Shown here piece by piece: positions 52,804 to 62,315 of a DNA stretch of 64,000 bases (positions are counted from its first letter, which is position 1; each line of letters begins with the position of its first letter). The notes beneath the pieces are model-generated. The model was not told the DNA's origin. It ran no database searches and saw only the letters and a list, made by a program, of their open reading frames with translations. The stretch is taken from positions 62,001 to 126,000 of the forward strand of contig CAZTJF010000006.1 in assembly GCA_964613805.1 (NCBI GenBank), in the 5' to 3' direction. The position numbers and the translations under genes were made by a program. The stretch comes from XYD12-FULL-36-8 sp964613805. Its GTDB lineage: Bacteria > Bacteroidota > Ignavibacteria > Ignavibacteriales > Ignavibacteriaceae.

Positions 52804-53595
52804 CTAAACCTTTACTTTTCTTGGCTTAACTGAAAGATAAACTACAAGAACCACTGTTAGCAATAGGATACCTCCACCAAAAACTTTTAGTAAATTGAAC
52901 ACGTATGTTTTTCCTTCCGGATCATATTTAAAACAAAACTTAATCACTCTTGCAATGGTTGGAGTGGGAGTTCCTTCTGACGCTTCGAGTACAGCCATCT
53001 TAAAATCAAACGGAAGGATGCTGAACTCTTCCCTTCTTGAGAAGTCAGGATACAAGTAACGGCAAATCTTTCCATCTTTTGAAATGAATGATAGCATGGC
53101 TGAATGAATAAACTCATCTCCTTCTTTTTTATAATAGAAACCAACTGCATCAGCAAGTTTTCTTACAGACAAGCTGTCACCAGTTAAAAATCTCCATCCC
53201 ATCGGATCAATTTGCCTTTTCATCATTTTCAAGTAATTATTCTTTTTAGAAGCTGCGAGTGTATTATCTTCAGAAGCATCAAAGCTTATGGTGAACAATT
53301 TATAATCTATCCCTGGAACTAAATCAGATTTACCCACGACACTTGCAAGTTCTGTCAATAGAGGTGAACAAATACCAGGACATTCGTAATAAACAAAATT
53401 CATTACAACTGGTTTATCAAAATTATCTTTTAAGAAAAACTTGTTTCCGTCTTCATCAATAAGTTGAATATCTAAAGGAATAGTCGCTCCCAAATTCTCA
53501 ACAACACCAACCTCCATCTTTTTCTGATCAGCAGAGAATATCTGAGTAACTGCCGTCATCAGAAAAATTAAAAGAATTAAAAATTTATGATTCAT
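52804..53595 (-). CDS. SCO1/SenC-family copper chaperone
   Basis: 263-residue thioredoxin-fold protein that delivers copper to the CuA site. The signal peptide is at residues 1-21, the copper motif CPGIC at 72-76 and the third ligand His164 (FIHSAM). A C-terminal TM helix (GGILLLTVVLVVYLSV) anchors it. Placed between cytochrome c and coxA, consistent with assembly of CoxB. Confidence 0.93.
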   Translation of the reverse strand: MNHKFLILLIFLMTAVTQIFSADQKKMEVGVVENLGATIPLDIQLIDEDGNKFFLKDNFDKPVVMNFVYYECPGICSPLLTELASVVGKSDLVPGIDYKLFTISFDASEDNTLAASKKNNYLKMMKRQIDPMGWRFLTGDSLSVRKLADAVGFYYKKEGDEFIHSAMLSFISKDGKICRYLYPDFSRREEFSILPFDFKMAVLEASEGTPTPTIARVIKFCFKYDPEGKTYVFNLLKVFGGGILLLTVVLVVYLSVKPRKVKV

Positions 53596-53611
53596 GATAC
53601 TTATCTCAATT

Positions 53612-54541
53612 TCAAAAAAGTTTAATCAAATAATTATACAAAGTATTCAAATCATCCTTGGTAAGATCGTTCACATTTCTGGAAAAACCACCGTTGTTAA
53701 TACTTGAATACACTAGTGAAACAAACTTTTGCTGATTTTGGTGCCATTCTTTTGATGAAGAGAGAGAAGTGATGGCTCTAATTTTATCGGTAGTTACATT
53801 ATCAAATATTTCAGAACCCTTAGCAGTTTTATCATCACTCATTTTCTGAAGAATTGATTCAGCTTTCTGATATTTTTGCTCATTCTCTGATAGGACAAGT
53901 TCAATTGCTGCACCAACGGGAATCTGTGGTGAAATTTGCATACCCTTAGAAAGGTTATATGTTTGATCAAGAGCAGTCAATTCATCCTTAGAATCTTGCG
54001 GAGCATCTGGAATAAACGAGTTTCTCAAGTAATGTATTATTGCCAATCTATCTTCAGGCAGAATAAAATCGTACGCTATCATACCTCCGCCAACAATACC
54101 TTCTTGAAGGGTTTGATAAATTTGTGAAATCTTAGTTCCATTTTTCCAGCCATCTTTAGCAATAAAATTTCTCGGCGGTGGATTCAAAGCTGCACCTCCC
54201 GTACCATCTCCTTTTCCTTGTTCACCATGACATGAAACACAATTTGTTGTGTAAAGTGATTTACCTTTTTCAACGACTTTATCATTTGGTTGACTTAAAG
54301 TAAAAATATCAATTGGTGGAATCGTTTTTGCTGTAGTGATTCTCAAATCTTCAACTTTTGTTGTATCTGCTAAAACAGTTGGAGTCCTCTGTCTTGTAAT
54401 CAAATTTAAATTGCTTAAATAATACAAACCGAACCCGATTCCTATAATTAAAATGTAGGGATATAAAAGAGCAAAAGCTCTTACAGGTTCTTCTTTAATT
54501 AAATTCAACTGCTGTTTTAATAATTCACTTAGTTTTTTCAT
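53612..54541 (-). CDS. Membrane-anchored cytochrome c with a second, haem-less domain
   Basis: 309 residues. One N-terminal TM helix (ALLYPYILIIGIGFGLYYL) is followed by a cytochrome c domain with CVSCH (101-105) and a likely Met154 ligand (VGGGMIAYDF). Residues 195-309 resemble another cytochrome c-like fold (ending NDLTKDDLNTLYNYLIKLF) but contain no CxxCH. Located between actF and sco, it is a candidate electron carrier between ACIII and the oxidase; that role is inferred. Confidence 0.85.
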   Translation of the reverse strand: MKKLSELLKQQLNLIKEEPVRAFALLYPYILIIGIGFGLYYLSNLNLITRQRTPTVLADTTKVEDLRITTAKTIPPIDIFTLSQPNDKVVEKGKSLYTTNCVSCHGEQGKGDGTGGAALNPPPRNFIAKDGWKNGTKISQIYQTLQEGIVGGGMIAYDFILPEDRLAIIHYLRNSFIPDAPQDSKDELTALDQTYNLSKGMQISPQIPVGAAIELVLSENEQKYQKAESILQKMSDDKTAKGSEIFDNVTTDKIRAITSLSSSKEWHQNQQKFVSLVYSSINNGGFSRNVNDLTKDDLNTLYNYLIKLF

Positions 54542-54546
54542 ATGAA

Positions 54547-55728
54547 TTAAGGGACTCTAAAATCCAATCCTTTCTGAAGTTTAGGATCGCCGATTGGAAC
54601 TAAATTCGATTTCTTTGCCCGGAAATTGAAAACAAGAATTATCAATCCTACAGCAATCAACGGCACAACTAAATCAATCCAACTGAAATAATATCCTTGA
54701 ATATTGGGCATAACAAGCCAGTACAAATCAATAAAGTGAGCAAGGAGAATCCACGCCGAAATAAATTTTAACCGTTTTGGATCCATTTTAGCTGGCTGTG
54801 AAAGTAACGCCGCATACGGAAAAATAAAATGAGTAATAATCAAAATTAATGAAAGAAACTCCCAGCCATGCTGCCATCTGTGGAGGAACCAAAAATTTTC
54901 TTCAGGTAGGTTTGCATACCAAATAAGCAAATATTGTGAGAAAGCGATGTACGCCCAAAAATTTATAAAGGCAAATTGCAAAGCACCTAAACTAAAGAGA
55001 TGATCATCAACCAATTTAGGATGCATGTAACCATTTTCTTTCAACTTCACAACGAATAAAGTAACTGCAGCAAGTGAAGCAACTACTGAACCTGCAAAGA
55101 AGTAAACTCCAAAAATGGTTGAGAACCAATGCGGTTCAAGACTCATCAGCCAATCAACGGCTGTAACAGTAATTGTAATTGCAAAAATTGGGATAAATAT
55201 TGCTGATAAAATTATATTCTTTTTTGTAAGAAGCTGGTTTTTAGTTTTATCCTGCTCATTTGAATTTCTTATCAACAAATAATAAAATAAACCCCAAATT
55301 GCCAGAATAACGAATACCCGAATAATGAAAAAGGTTTCATTCAAGTAAGGTGACTTTCCTTTGAGAATTTTATCTGCTGATACAACATCTTGATGTACCC
55401 AATGAAAAATATCATGAATACTGAACACCAACGGTAAAACCAAAATCGGCAGGAAAATAATTATTGCCGCTAAAAATTCAACTACACGTCTGATAGGAAC
55501 GCTCCAATCAGCCCCGCCAACATATTCGAGAGCAATCAGAAGCAGCGATCCAATTCCTATGCTTAAAACAAACATGTAAGCCATCAAATAATTCATTAAG
55601 GCACGATGATGATCTGTAAAGAATCCGATAACTCCTAAAACGAGTCCGGCAGCAAAGAGAATCCAGCCAATCTGACTCAACTTTTTTGGCAAATCTTTTT
55701 TCTGATATTCAACATTATTGTGCTGCAT
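54547..55728 (-). CDS. actF: ACIII subunit ActF, NrfD/PsrC-like membrane subunit
   Basis: 393-residue polytopic subunit with about ten TM helices, second quinol-related membrane subunit of ACIII. Features include FFTDHHRALMNYLMAYMFVL, the conserved His-containing PLVFSIHDIFHWVH and LMSLEPHWFSTIFGVYFFAG. Its ATG overlaps the preceding ORF by 14 bp. Confidence 0.9.
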   Translation of the reverse strand: MQHNNVEYQKKDLPKKLSQIGWILFAAGLVLGVIGFFTDHHRALMNYLMAYMFVLSIGIGSLLLIALEYVGGADWSVPIRRVVEFLAAIIIFLPILVLPLVFSIHDIFHWVHQDVVSADKILKGKSPYLNETFFIIRVFVILAIWGLFYYLLIRNSNEQDKTKNQLLTKKNIILSAIFIPIFAITITVTAVDWLMSLEPHWFSTIFGVYFFAGSVVASLAAVTLFVVKLKENGYMHPKLVDDHLFSLGALQFAFINFWAYIAFSQYLLIWYANLPEENFWFLHRWQHGWEFLSLILIITHFIFPYAALLSQPAKMDPKRLKFISAWILLAHFIDLYWLVMPNIQGYYFSWIDLVVPLIAVGLIILVFNFRAKKSNLVPIGDPKLQKGLDFRVP

Positions 55729-56878
55729 TTATCAATCCCTTTTGAATCTGTTCAATGTCGGAATCTTTTGCATTCTTAGCTCTTTGCAAAACTCTAACGT
55801 AATTAACTATTGCCCACCTCTCATCGCTTGTGGTTTGTGGTGCATAAGAAGGCATGCTATTCTGACCGTTAACAATAATGTGATAAATCATCCCGTCACT
55901 AAATTCTCTCGCACGAGTAGAATGAAGTGTTGGAGGATTCGGAAACTGTCCTCTTAATCTGCTATCTCCATCAGCATAATTGCCATGACAAGGACTGCAA
56001 AATGTTAAAAACTTATTTTGTCCTAACTCCAAGTTTTCTCTTGTTGGCAGAAGTGGATTACTCAACACTTCAGTCGGATTGCTTTCGCCCGTATAAGGAT
56101 AAGAAATAAATCCTCTTGCGACAGTTCCTTCTACTTTCGTTCTCATTGCATAATGATCAGCAAAGAACTCACTTTTTTCTTGAGCCGTTGTTTTGTCTTG
56201 ATAAGCCATCCAATTGAAAGGCGGCATAAATAAAAGTTTATTTAATATAAAATAAGTTGTTCCTGAAGTAACGACTGCGACAACAAATAGGAGCATTAAA
56301 AATTTTGGTTGAAAAATTGGATATGTTTCCTTCTCCAATTCATAAATCAATTCAACATCTTTACCTTTTAGGGATGAGAATAACTCTCTAACTCTCGATT
56401 CGTTGAACTGTGAATCATTTGCATAAATAACTGCTCCAAATTTATCTGCAGAAACTTTTTTCATGTAATTGGTATCATGCAGCGGCTGTTTGTTATCGGG
56501 AAATCCAAACATAAATGTAATTAGTCCGATTACAGTTGAAAGAGTTGCAAGTAAAACAGTTACTTCAAAAGTAACAGGAATAAATGCTGGAAAAGCAAAA
56601 GTTGGTTTACCGCCAATTATCTGCGGATAATCAACCGACATTGTCCACCACATAAAAAACAGAGCGAATGCTGCCCCGCCCAGTCCAAATGCAAGCGTGA
56701 TATAGCCAAGTTTGGATGGTTTTAACTTCATTGCTCTATCCATTCCATGAACAGGATATGGCGTGTTTATATCAAATTTTTTATAACCAGATTCAGCTAT
56801 AACTTTTGCTGCATGAATAATTTCATCTGGTGTATTGAATAACGCACTAATTCCGAACAGCTTATTACTTCTCTTCAT
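55715..56878 (-). CDS. actDE: Fused ACIII subunits ActD-ActE
   Basis: 387 residues formed from two normally separate ACIII subunits. Residues 1-185 match ActD (DUF3341): LFGISALFNTPDEIIHAAKV and two TM helices (about 58-78 and 98-122). A third TM helix near 192-212 starts the ActE-like half, which holds a monohaem cytochrome c: CSPCH (294-298) with likely Met ligand in GQNSMPSYAPQ and RWAIVNYVRVLQ. The reading frame is continuous without a frameshift. TAATG overlap with actC and a 14-bp overlap with actF show tight coupling. Confidence 0.88.
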   Translation of the reverse strand: MKRSNKLFGISALFNTPDEIIHAAKVIAESGYKKFDINTPYPVHGMDRAMKLKPSKLGYITLAFGLGGAAFALFFMWWTMSVDYPQIIGGKPTFAFPAFIPVTFEVTVLLATLSTVIGLITFMFGFPDNKQPLHDTNYMKKVSADKFGAVIYANDSQFNESRVRELFSSLKGKDVELIYELEKETYPIFQPKFLMLLFVVAVVTSGTTYFILNKLLFMPPFNWMAYQDKTTAQEKSEFFADHYAMRTKVEGTVARGFISYPYTGESNPTEVLSNPLLPTRENLELGQNKFLTFCSPCHGNYADGDSRLRGQFPNPPTLHSTRAREFSDGMIYHIIVNGQNSMPSYAPQTTSDERWAIVNYVRVLQRAKNAKDSDIEQIQKGLINAAQ

Positions 56879-58248
56879 TAGTGATTACCTCCATGATTCG
56901 ATGGCTGTGCTCCATCGGCAACTGCCTTAACTTCGGATATTGATACAACCGGCAGAGTTTTCGTAAATAAAATTACAAGAGTGAAAAATAGTCCGAAACT
57001 TCCTAATAATATTCCGATATCATACATAGTTGGAGTGTAATATCCCCAGCTTGATGGAAGAAAATCTCTATGAAGCGATGTTACCGTAATTACAAATCTT
57101 TCGAACCACATTCCAACATTTACGAAGATTGCAATTATTAACATGATAGGAATTGATCTTCTGATTTTCTTGAACCAGAATAACTGCGGGAAAAGAACAT
57201 TGCAGCTTACCATTATCCAATAAGCCCATGCATAAGGTCCGAATGCACGATTGATAAATACAAAACTTTCAAATTGGTTTCCGCTGTACCAAGCGATAAA
57301 AAATTCCATTGCATAAGCATAACCGACCATCATGCCGGTAGCGAGAATCACTTTGTTCATTTTTTCAAGATGATTTAATGTGATAATATGCTCAAGGTTG
57401 AAAATCTTTCTTACAAAAATCAGAACTGTTACCACCATTGCAAATCCTGAGAAAATAGCACCGGCAACAAAGTAGGGCGGGAAAATAGTTGTATGCCAGC
57501 CAGGCATTATAGAAACGGCAAAGTCAAAGCTAACAATTGTATGAACTGAAAGCACAAGCGGCGTAGCAAATCCAGCAAGCAGCATATAAGCTTTTTCATA
57601 GTGCTGCCAATTGCGATGTGAGTGTCTCCAGCCCAAGCTGAAAATTGAATAAATAGTTTTTTTAATTTTTGACGTTGTGCGATCGCGAAGCGTTGCAAAA
57701 TCAGGAATCAAACCAACAAACCAAAAAACAAACGAAACAGTAAAATATGTAGAAACTGCAAACACATCCCAAATCAAAGGCGAAGTGAAATTCACCCAAA
57801 GTCCATGCTGATTCGGATAAGGCATAAGATAACCATCTAACCACGGACGACCTGTGTGAATTGCCGGGAAAAGCCCTGCACACATAACTGCAAAAATTGT
57901 CATTGCCTCGGCAAATCGTGCAATACCGGTTCTCCATCTTTGGCGAAGCAAGAAAAGAATTGCGGAAATTAGAGTACCCGCATGACCAATACCGACCCAA
58001 AAAACGAAGTTTACAATATCAAATCCCCAACCGACCGGCTGATTATTTCCCCAAAGACCAATACCATAATAAAAAGTTAAACCTAAACATATTGCTCCAA
58101 TCAGAAGCAAGCTTCCGCTAATGCTTATTGCAATTAAAAACTTTTTATCAGGTTTAGTATCGAGCGGTTTAGCTACAAGCTCCTCAATGTGAGCCTGCTT
58201 CAAGCCGCCTTCAACTACAGGAAATTCCTGAGAGTAATCGATATTCAA
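56878..58248 (-). CDS. actC: ACIII subunit ActC, NrfD/PsrC-like membrane subunit
   Basis: 456-residue integral membrane subunit with about ten TM helices, the main quinol-binding subunit of ACIII. Signatures: GWGFDIVNFVFWVGIGHAGT, RFAEAMTIFAVMCAGLFPAI and HTGRPWLDGYLMPYPNQ. The start is TTG directly after the actB stop. It passes electrons to the ActB Fe-S clusters. Confidence 0.93.
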   Translation of the reverse strand: MNIDYSQEFPVVEGGLKQAHIEELVAKPLDTKPDKKFLIAISISGSLLLIGAICLGLTFYYGIGLWGNNQPVGWGFDIVNFVFWVGIGHAGTLISAILFLLRQRWRTGIARFAEAMTIFAVMCAGLFPAIHTGRPWLDGYLMPYPNQHGLWVNFTSPLIWDVFAVSTYFTVSFVFWFVGLIPDFATLRDRTTSKIKKTIYSIFSLGWRHSHRNWQHYEKAYMLLAGFATPLVLSVHTIVSFDFAVSIMPGWHTTIFPPYFVAGAIFSGFAMVVTVLIFVRKIFNLEHIITLNHLEKMNKVILATGMMVGYAYAMEFFIAWYSGNQFESFVFINRAFGPYAWAYWIMVSCNVLFPQLFWFKKIRRSIPIMLIIAIFVNVGMWFERFVITVTSLHRDFLPSSWGYYTPTMYDIGILLGSFGLFFTLVILFTKTLPVVSISEVKAVADGAQPSNHGGNH

Positions 58249-61200
58249 CTAAGCTTCCTCCGAATCAACATTTCTTAATTTTGCAATGTATGTAACATTT
58301 GGCTTGATATTCAATTCTTCAAGAATGTAATAACCTAATTCATGATTGCGATATTTTTGAAACTCTGATTCCTTATCGTTCATATCTCCAAATTGAATTG
58401 CATTTGTCGGACAAGCATCTTGACATGCTGTTCTAACATCAGAACCTTTCAACTTAACGTTTTTTCTGATCGCTTCTTCTCTTGCATCCATAATTCTTTG
58501 TATGCAGAAAGTACATTTCTCCATAACTCCGCGTGAACGAACAGTGACTTCAGGATTATAAATTAAATTGAAGCTGTCACTCTCCTGGATTGAATCTCTG
58601 AAGTGATCTCTGAAATTGAAGAAATTGTAACGCCTTACTTTGTAAGGACAGTTATTGGAGCAATATCTCGTACCAACGCATCTATTATATGCCATTTGAT
58701 TAAGTCCATCGTTGCTGTGAGTTGTTGCACCTACAGGACAAACATTCTCGCAAGGTGCATGATCACAATGCTGGCAGAGCATCGGCTGTAAACTAGTTTT
58801 AATATCTTGCGCAGTTCCGGAGTAATAACGATCTATTCTTATCCAATGCATTTCACGACCTTTAGCAACCTGATCTTTGCCGACAATTGGAACATTGTTT
58901 TCGGACGTGCATGCTACAACGCAATCACCACAGCCAAGACATTTATTGAGATCAATTGACATTCCCCATTTTACATTTGGGTAATCAATAAACGGATATA
59001 CCGTGTGAAGTTCTATCTCATTACCTTCTTTTAGGAATTTTGGATTTTTAAGATATTGAGAAACAGTTCCTTCTTGGATAACTTTTCTTTTAACAGCTGC
59101 ATCTTTTGTCAATTCATTATCAAACATGTGATGTTCTTGAGCAGTCACTAACTCATGCTTACCGTCAACTTTTGAAATATCCCCATTGAAAAGATAAGGT
59201 GAAGCAGTTTCCATTTTAGATAAAAGAGAACTCGCATCAAATCCTACATCAACACCAACAATTCCACTCTTCTTCCTCCCATAACCAAGTTCAATTGTAA
59301 ATGTATTATCAGCAGAACCTGGCTGCAAGAAAATGGGTATGGTTAATTTTCTTGCTCCAACTTTTATCTTAATTAAATCATTGTTTTTTAGATTTAGCTC
59401 TTTCGCTGTTTTAAACGAAACTGCAGCGTAATTATCCCAAGTAATTTTAGAAATAGGATGAGGTAATTCCTGAAGCCAGCCGTTATCAGCAAATCTGCCG
59501 TCACCAATTGAATAATTATTTTTGAGAACGATCGAGTATTTGGAAGTATCAGATTTATATGAATTTAATGAAGCTATTGCAGATGAATTGAAACTTTCCA
59601 TTGATGCTGGAGTTTCTTTAACTTTTACGACCCCGTCATGTAAAGATGCTAACCAAAATCTCTCAAACGGAAGTGCTGAATTTATAGTCGGATAAACTTC
59701 AGTCTTCCATCGGATCATTAAATATTCATGATAAAGATTTTCACTGAAACTTTCGGATTTACCGCTTATCCATGTAAGCAGTATTGCCTCTTTCTGCCGA
59801 GTACTATAAAGCGGAGCAATTACAGGCTGTTGAAGTGAATAAAAGCCAAGACGAGTTTTATAATCTCCCCACGATTCAAAATCATGATTAATTGGCAAAA
59901 CATAATTCGATAGAGATGAAGATTCGTTTTCCTTTTCAGTTAAGCTAATAACTGTTGAAACTTTACTTAGAGCTTGCTCATAACCATAATCATCTGTAAG
60001 ATGAAATGCAGGATTAGAATTGAAGTGAATTACTGTATCAACTTCTCCGGAGTTCATTTTAGAAACAAGATTTTCCCATTCTGCTGTCTTTGTTGTCGGT
60101 AATAATGAAACTTCTGCACTATCATTTCTATAAAGCGAATTGTTTCCAAGAATGTCATTCAAATAATTTACTGCAATGTGAACTTCTTCGGGAAGAGTAG
60201 TACCAGAGTAAACAATTGATCTGCCGGCATTTTTAACCAAATCACTAACCAAAGAATTTAATTTCTTAATTCCCACATTATACTTTTTAGAAAAATCGGA
60301 AAGAGACAATGAATTGCCTAAGCCGCTTCCCTTCCCAAGCTTCGAACTAATTTCACCAATCAAAGTTTTTACAAAATCAGACTGAGCATGTGGACGGAGA
60401 GGAATTCGATAATCAGCATTTATTCCAGTTAAAGAAAGATTTCCCTCAACAGCATAAAGGCGGTTGAAGTTTTTGATTTTATCTACATTTCTTCCTTCGA
60501 CAAATAAAGCAGAATTTTCTATTCTATTTCCTTCGCTTCCTAAAAAGTCAGATTCAAGAGCAACAATAATTTTTGTTTCATTCCATTTGATCAACGGAAA
60601 TGAACCACTGCCATAACATTTTTGCCACGCTGAGTTTTTTACTTCATCGTGAAATAATTCGTATGAATAAATTTTTGTTGTTGGAAACTTCGCGATAAAG
60701 TCATTCAATACTTTAAGAGTTGATGGAGAATGAATGCTATGTGTTATGATTGCAATTTCTTCATTACCGGCAAAGGTAAGTGAAGCTAAAATTGCTTCAT
60801 CAACTTTCTTCCAGTTAATCTTTTCGAAACTACCTGCTCCAACTCTTTGAAGCGGCGATTGTAACCTTTCAGGATCATAAAGATTTAGAATTTCGGCTTG
60901 ACACTTTAGACATATCTTTCCCTTGTTTACAGGATGATCAGGATTGCCTTCAACTTTTATTGGTCTACCTTCGCGAGTCTTGATTAAAACTCCGCATGTA
61001 TGTGCACATCCGGTCGCAGTAGAAGCATAATAATTTGCTTTTCCAAGAATAACTTCTTCGGGCTTTTTATTGTAAGGAATTATTTCGCCTTTGTCGGGAT
61101 AATCCGCACAACCGGCAGCAGCTAGTGCAGCAGAGGCACCAACCAATGCTAAAAATTTTCTTCTGGAAATGTGAGATAGATCCGACGGATCAAAATTGTC

Positions 61201-61341
61201 CGTTACACCTGCGTTAAATTCATGATGACTTGCTTCAATTGTTTTTGAATCTTTGTAAAGATCCTCAAAACTTCTCCAATAGTTCTTATCAATCAATTCG
61301 GTGTTTTCCTGCCTACTCATGTTTTCATCGTGCTTAAGCAT
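58249..61341 (-). CDS. actB: ACIII subunit ActB, molybdopterin oxidoreductase-like plus Fe-S domain
   Basis: 1030-residue periplasmic subunit. An N-terminal Tat-type signal has SRRKFLALVGASAALAAAGC, so it may be lipid-modified. Residues about 90-790 form the molybdopterin-oxidoreductase-like domain, which in this family carries no molybdenum cofactor. Residues 800-985 form the four-cluster Fe-S domain (CLGCGDCVVAC, CQHCDHAPCENVCP, CVGTRYCSNNCP, CTFC, CQDACP). The ATG at 61341 has GAGGG upstream and overlaps the small ORF by 8 bp. Confidence 0.95.
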   Translation of the reverse strand: MLKHDENMSRQENTELIDKNYWRSFEDLYKDSKTIEASHHEFNAGVTDNFDPSDLSHISRRKFLALVGASAALAAAGCADYPDKGEIIPYNKKPEEVILGKANYYASTATGCAHTCGVLIKTREGRPIKVEGNPDHPVNKGKICLKCQAEILNLYDPERLQSPLQRVGAGSFEKINWKKVDEAILASLTFAGNEEIAIITHSIHSPSTLKVLNDFIAKFPTTKIYSYELFHDEVKNSAWQKCYGSGSFPLIKWNETKIIVALESDFLGSEGNRIENSALFVEGRNVDKIKNFNRLYAVEGNLSLTGINADYRIPLRPHAQSDFVKTLIGEISSKLGKGSGLGNSLSLSDFSKKYNVGIKKLNSLVSDLVKNAGRSIVYSGTTLPEEVHIAVNYLNDILGNNSLYRNDSAEVSLLPTTKTAEWENLVSKMNSGEVDTVIHFNSNPAFHLTDDYGYEQALSKVSTVISLTEKENESSSLSNYVLPINHDFESWGDYKTRLGFYSLQQPVIAPLYSTRQKEAILLTWISGKSESFSENLYHEYLMIRWKTEVYPTINSALPFERFWLASLHDGVVKVKETPASMESFNSSAIASLNSYKSDTSKYSIVLKNNYSIGDGRFADNGWLQELPHPISKITWDNYAAVSFKTAKELNLKNNDLIKIKVGARKLTIPIFLQPGSADNTFTIELGYGRKKSGIVGVDVGFDASSLLSKMETASPYLFNGDISKVDGKHELVTAQEHHMFDNELTKDAAVKRKVIQEGTVSQYLKNPKFLKEGNEIELHTVYPFIDYPNVKWGMSIDLNKCLGCGDCVVACTSENNVPIVGKDQVAKGREMHWIRIDRYYSGTAQDIKTSLQPMLCQHCDHAPCENVCPVGATTHSNDGLNQMAYNRCVGTRYCSNNCPYKVRRYNFFNFRDHFRDSIQESDSFNLIYNPEVTVRSRGVMEKCTFCIQRIMDAREEAIRKNVKLKGSDVRTACQDACPTNAIQFGDMNDKESEFQKYRNHELGYYILEELNIKPNVTYIAKLRNVDSEEA

Positions 61342-61516
61342 GACTACCCTCTTTCAGATTACGGCTTACTGCAGATTCATTTATCTTAACTTGGATTTTG
61401 GCATTTTCAGATTTACTGTTCTTTCCAAATAAATTAAATGGAAATTTCTTAAGCAAAGTTATTCCTAAAAAACTTGTGGAAGCGGTTATAAAGAATTTTT
61501 TCCTGTCTATTTTCAT
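61334..61516 (-). CDS. Small Tat-like membrane peptide between actA and actB
   Basis: 60 residues. The N-terminus MKIDRKKFFITASTSFLGIT looks like a Tat-type leader (RKKFF) with a short hydrophobic segment; the rest is polar (VKINESAVSRNLKEGSHA). It is 11 bp from the actA stop and overlaps actB by 8 bp, so it is probably translated. It might be an extra ACIII subunit or a leader remnant. No family recognised. Confidence 0.6.
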   Translation of the reverse strand: MKIDRKKFFITASTSFLGITLLKKFPFNLFGKNSKSENAKIQVKINESAVSRNLKEGSHA

Positions 61517-61527
61517 ATCATTTTTTT

Positions 61528-62097
61528 TTACCTATGACAAGCGAAACAATTATCAGGACCTTTGTTAATTTGGGCTAAGTTGGGAACATATTTCTGCGGA
61601 TTGCGATGACAATCCAAACACGCTCCCATTGTAAATGAATTCACCTGAAGAACCTTTTCCATTTTAGCAATATCACCGTGACAAACAGTGCAGTCAATTC
61701 CTCGATTAACGTGAACGCTGTGATTGAAGTACGCAAAGTCTGCAACTCGATGAATTCTTTTCCAAGGAAGTGCTTTTCCTTCATTATAATATTCGGTTAG
61801 CTTAATTATTTCGGGTCTATCTTTTCTGGCAATCGTGTGGCAATTCATACAAGTGTTGAGCGGCGGAACCATTGCATGCCTGGATTTTTCAACTCCAGTG
61901 TGACAATACTTGCAGTCAATTTTCATATCTCCAGCATGCAGCTTATGGGAATATGCAATTGGCTGATCGGGTTGATAGCCGATTCCATCTCGTTCGGGCC
62001 TGCTGACAAAATATGTCAATGCAAAAGAAGCGACCGCAACAAACAACACAATAGGAAGTCTAATTCGAAGTATGTAATCCAGAAAAGTACTATTCAT
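61528..62097 (-). CDS. actA: ACIII subunit ActA, pentahaem cytochrome c
   Basis: 189 residues with one N-terminal membrane anchor (IVLFVAVASFALTYFVS) and five CxxCH haem sites at residues 62, 83, 136, 160 and 184 (CKYCH, CMNCH, CTVCH, CLDCH, CFACH). This matches the pentahaem ActA of ACIII. It is the first gene of the respiratory operon, about 150 bases after the predicted promoter start. Confidence 0.95.
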   Translation of the reverse strand: MNSTFLDYILRIRLPIVLFVAVASFALTYFVSRPERDGIGYQPDQPIAYSHKLHAGDMKIDCKYCHTGVEKSRHAMVPPLNTCMNCHTIARKDRPEIIKLTEYYNEGKALPWKRIHRVADFAYFNHSVHVNRGIDCTVCHGDIAKMEKVLQVNSFTMGACLDCHRNPQKYVPNLAQINKGPDNCFACHR

Positions 62098-62251
62098 AAA
62101 TGGGAATAATTATTGCGAAATTGGCTTTAAAAATAGAAAAAATATTCTTAAACAAGCTTAAAAATTTAAATGAAATTATGATTTTAGAAAATGAAGTGAT
62201 AAAAATCTTCGCTAAAAAATCGGCAGCCGAACATGCTCATTTTTTGACGGA

Positions 62252-62282
62252 CAAATCTAAATAATTACAGGTATAAAACAAA
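62252..62282 (-). promoter_or_regulatory. Predicted promoter of the act-cox cluster
   Basis: On the minus strand TTTG (62279..62282), 19 bases, TAGATTTG (62252..62259). Both boxes match the Bacteroidota housekeeping form exactly, with ideal spacing. Transcription would begin near 62246, leaving a roughly 150-base leader before the actA ATG. The leader holds no obvious terminator. Confidence 0.65.
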
Positions 62283-62315
62283 AAAAGTTATGTGATTTCG
62301 CTAATTGATTTCCAA

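Noticed and set aside
62175..62265. 28-codon plus-strand frame starting ATGATTTTAG in the act/glcF gap
   Set aside because: It is short, AT-rich, without an SD and overlaps the predicted act promoter on the other strand.
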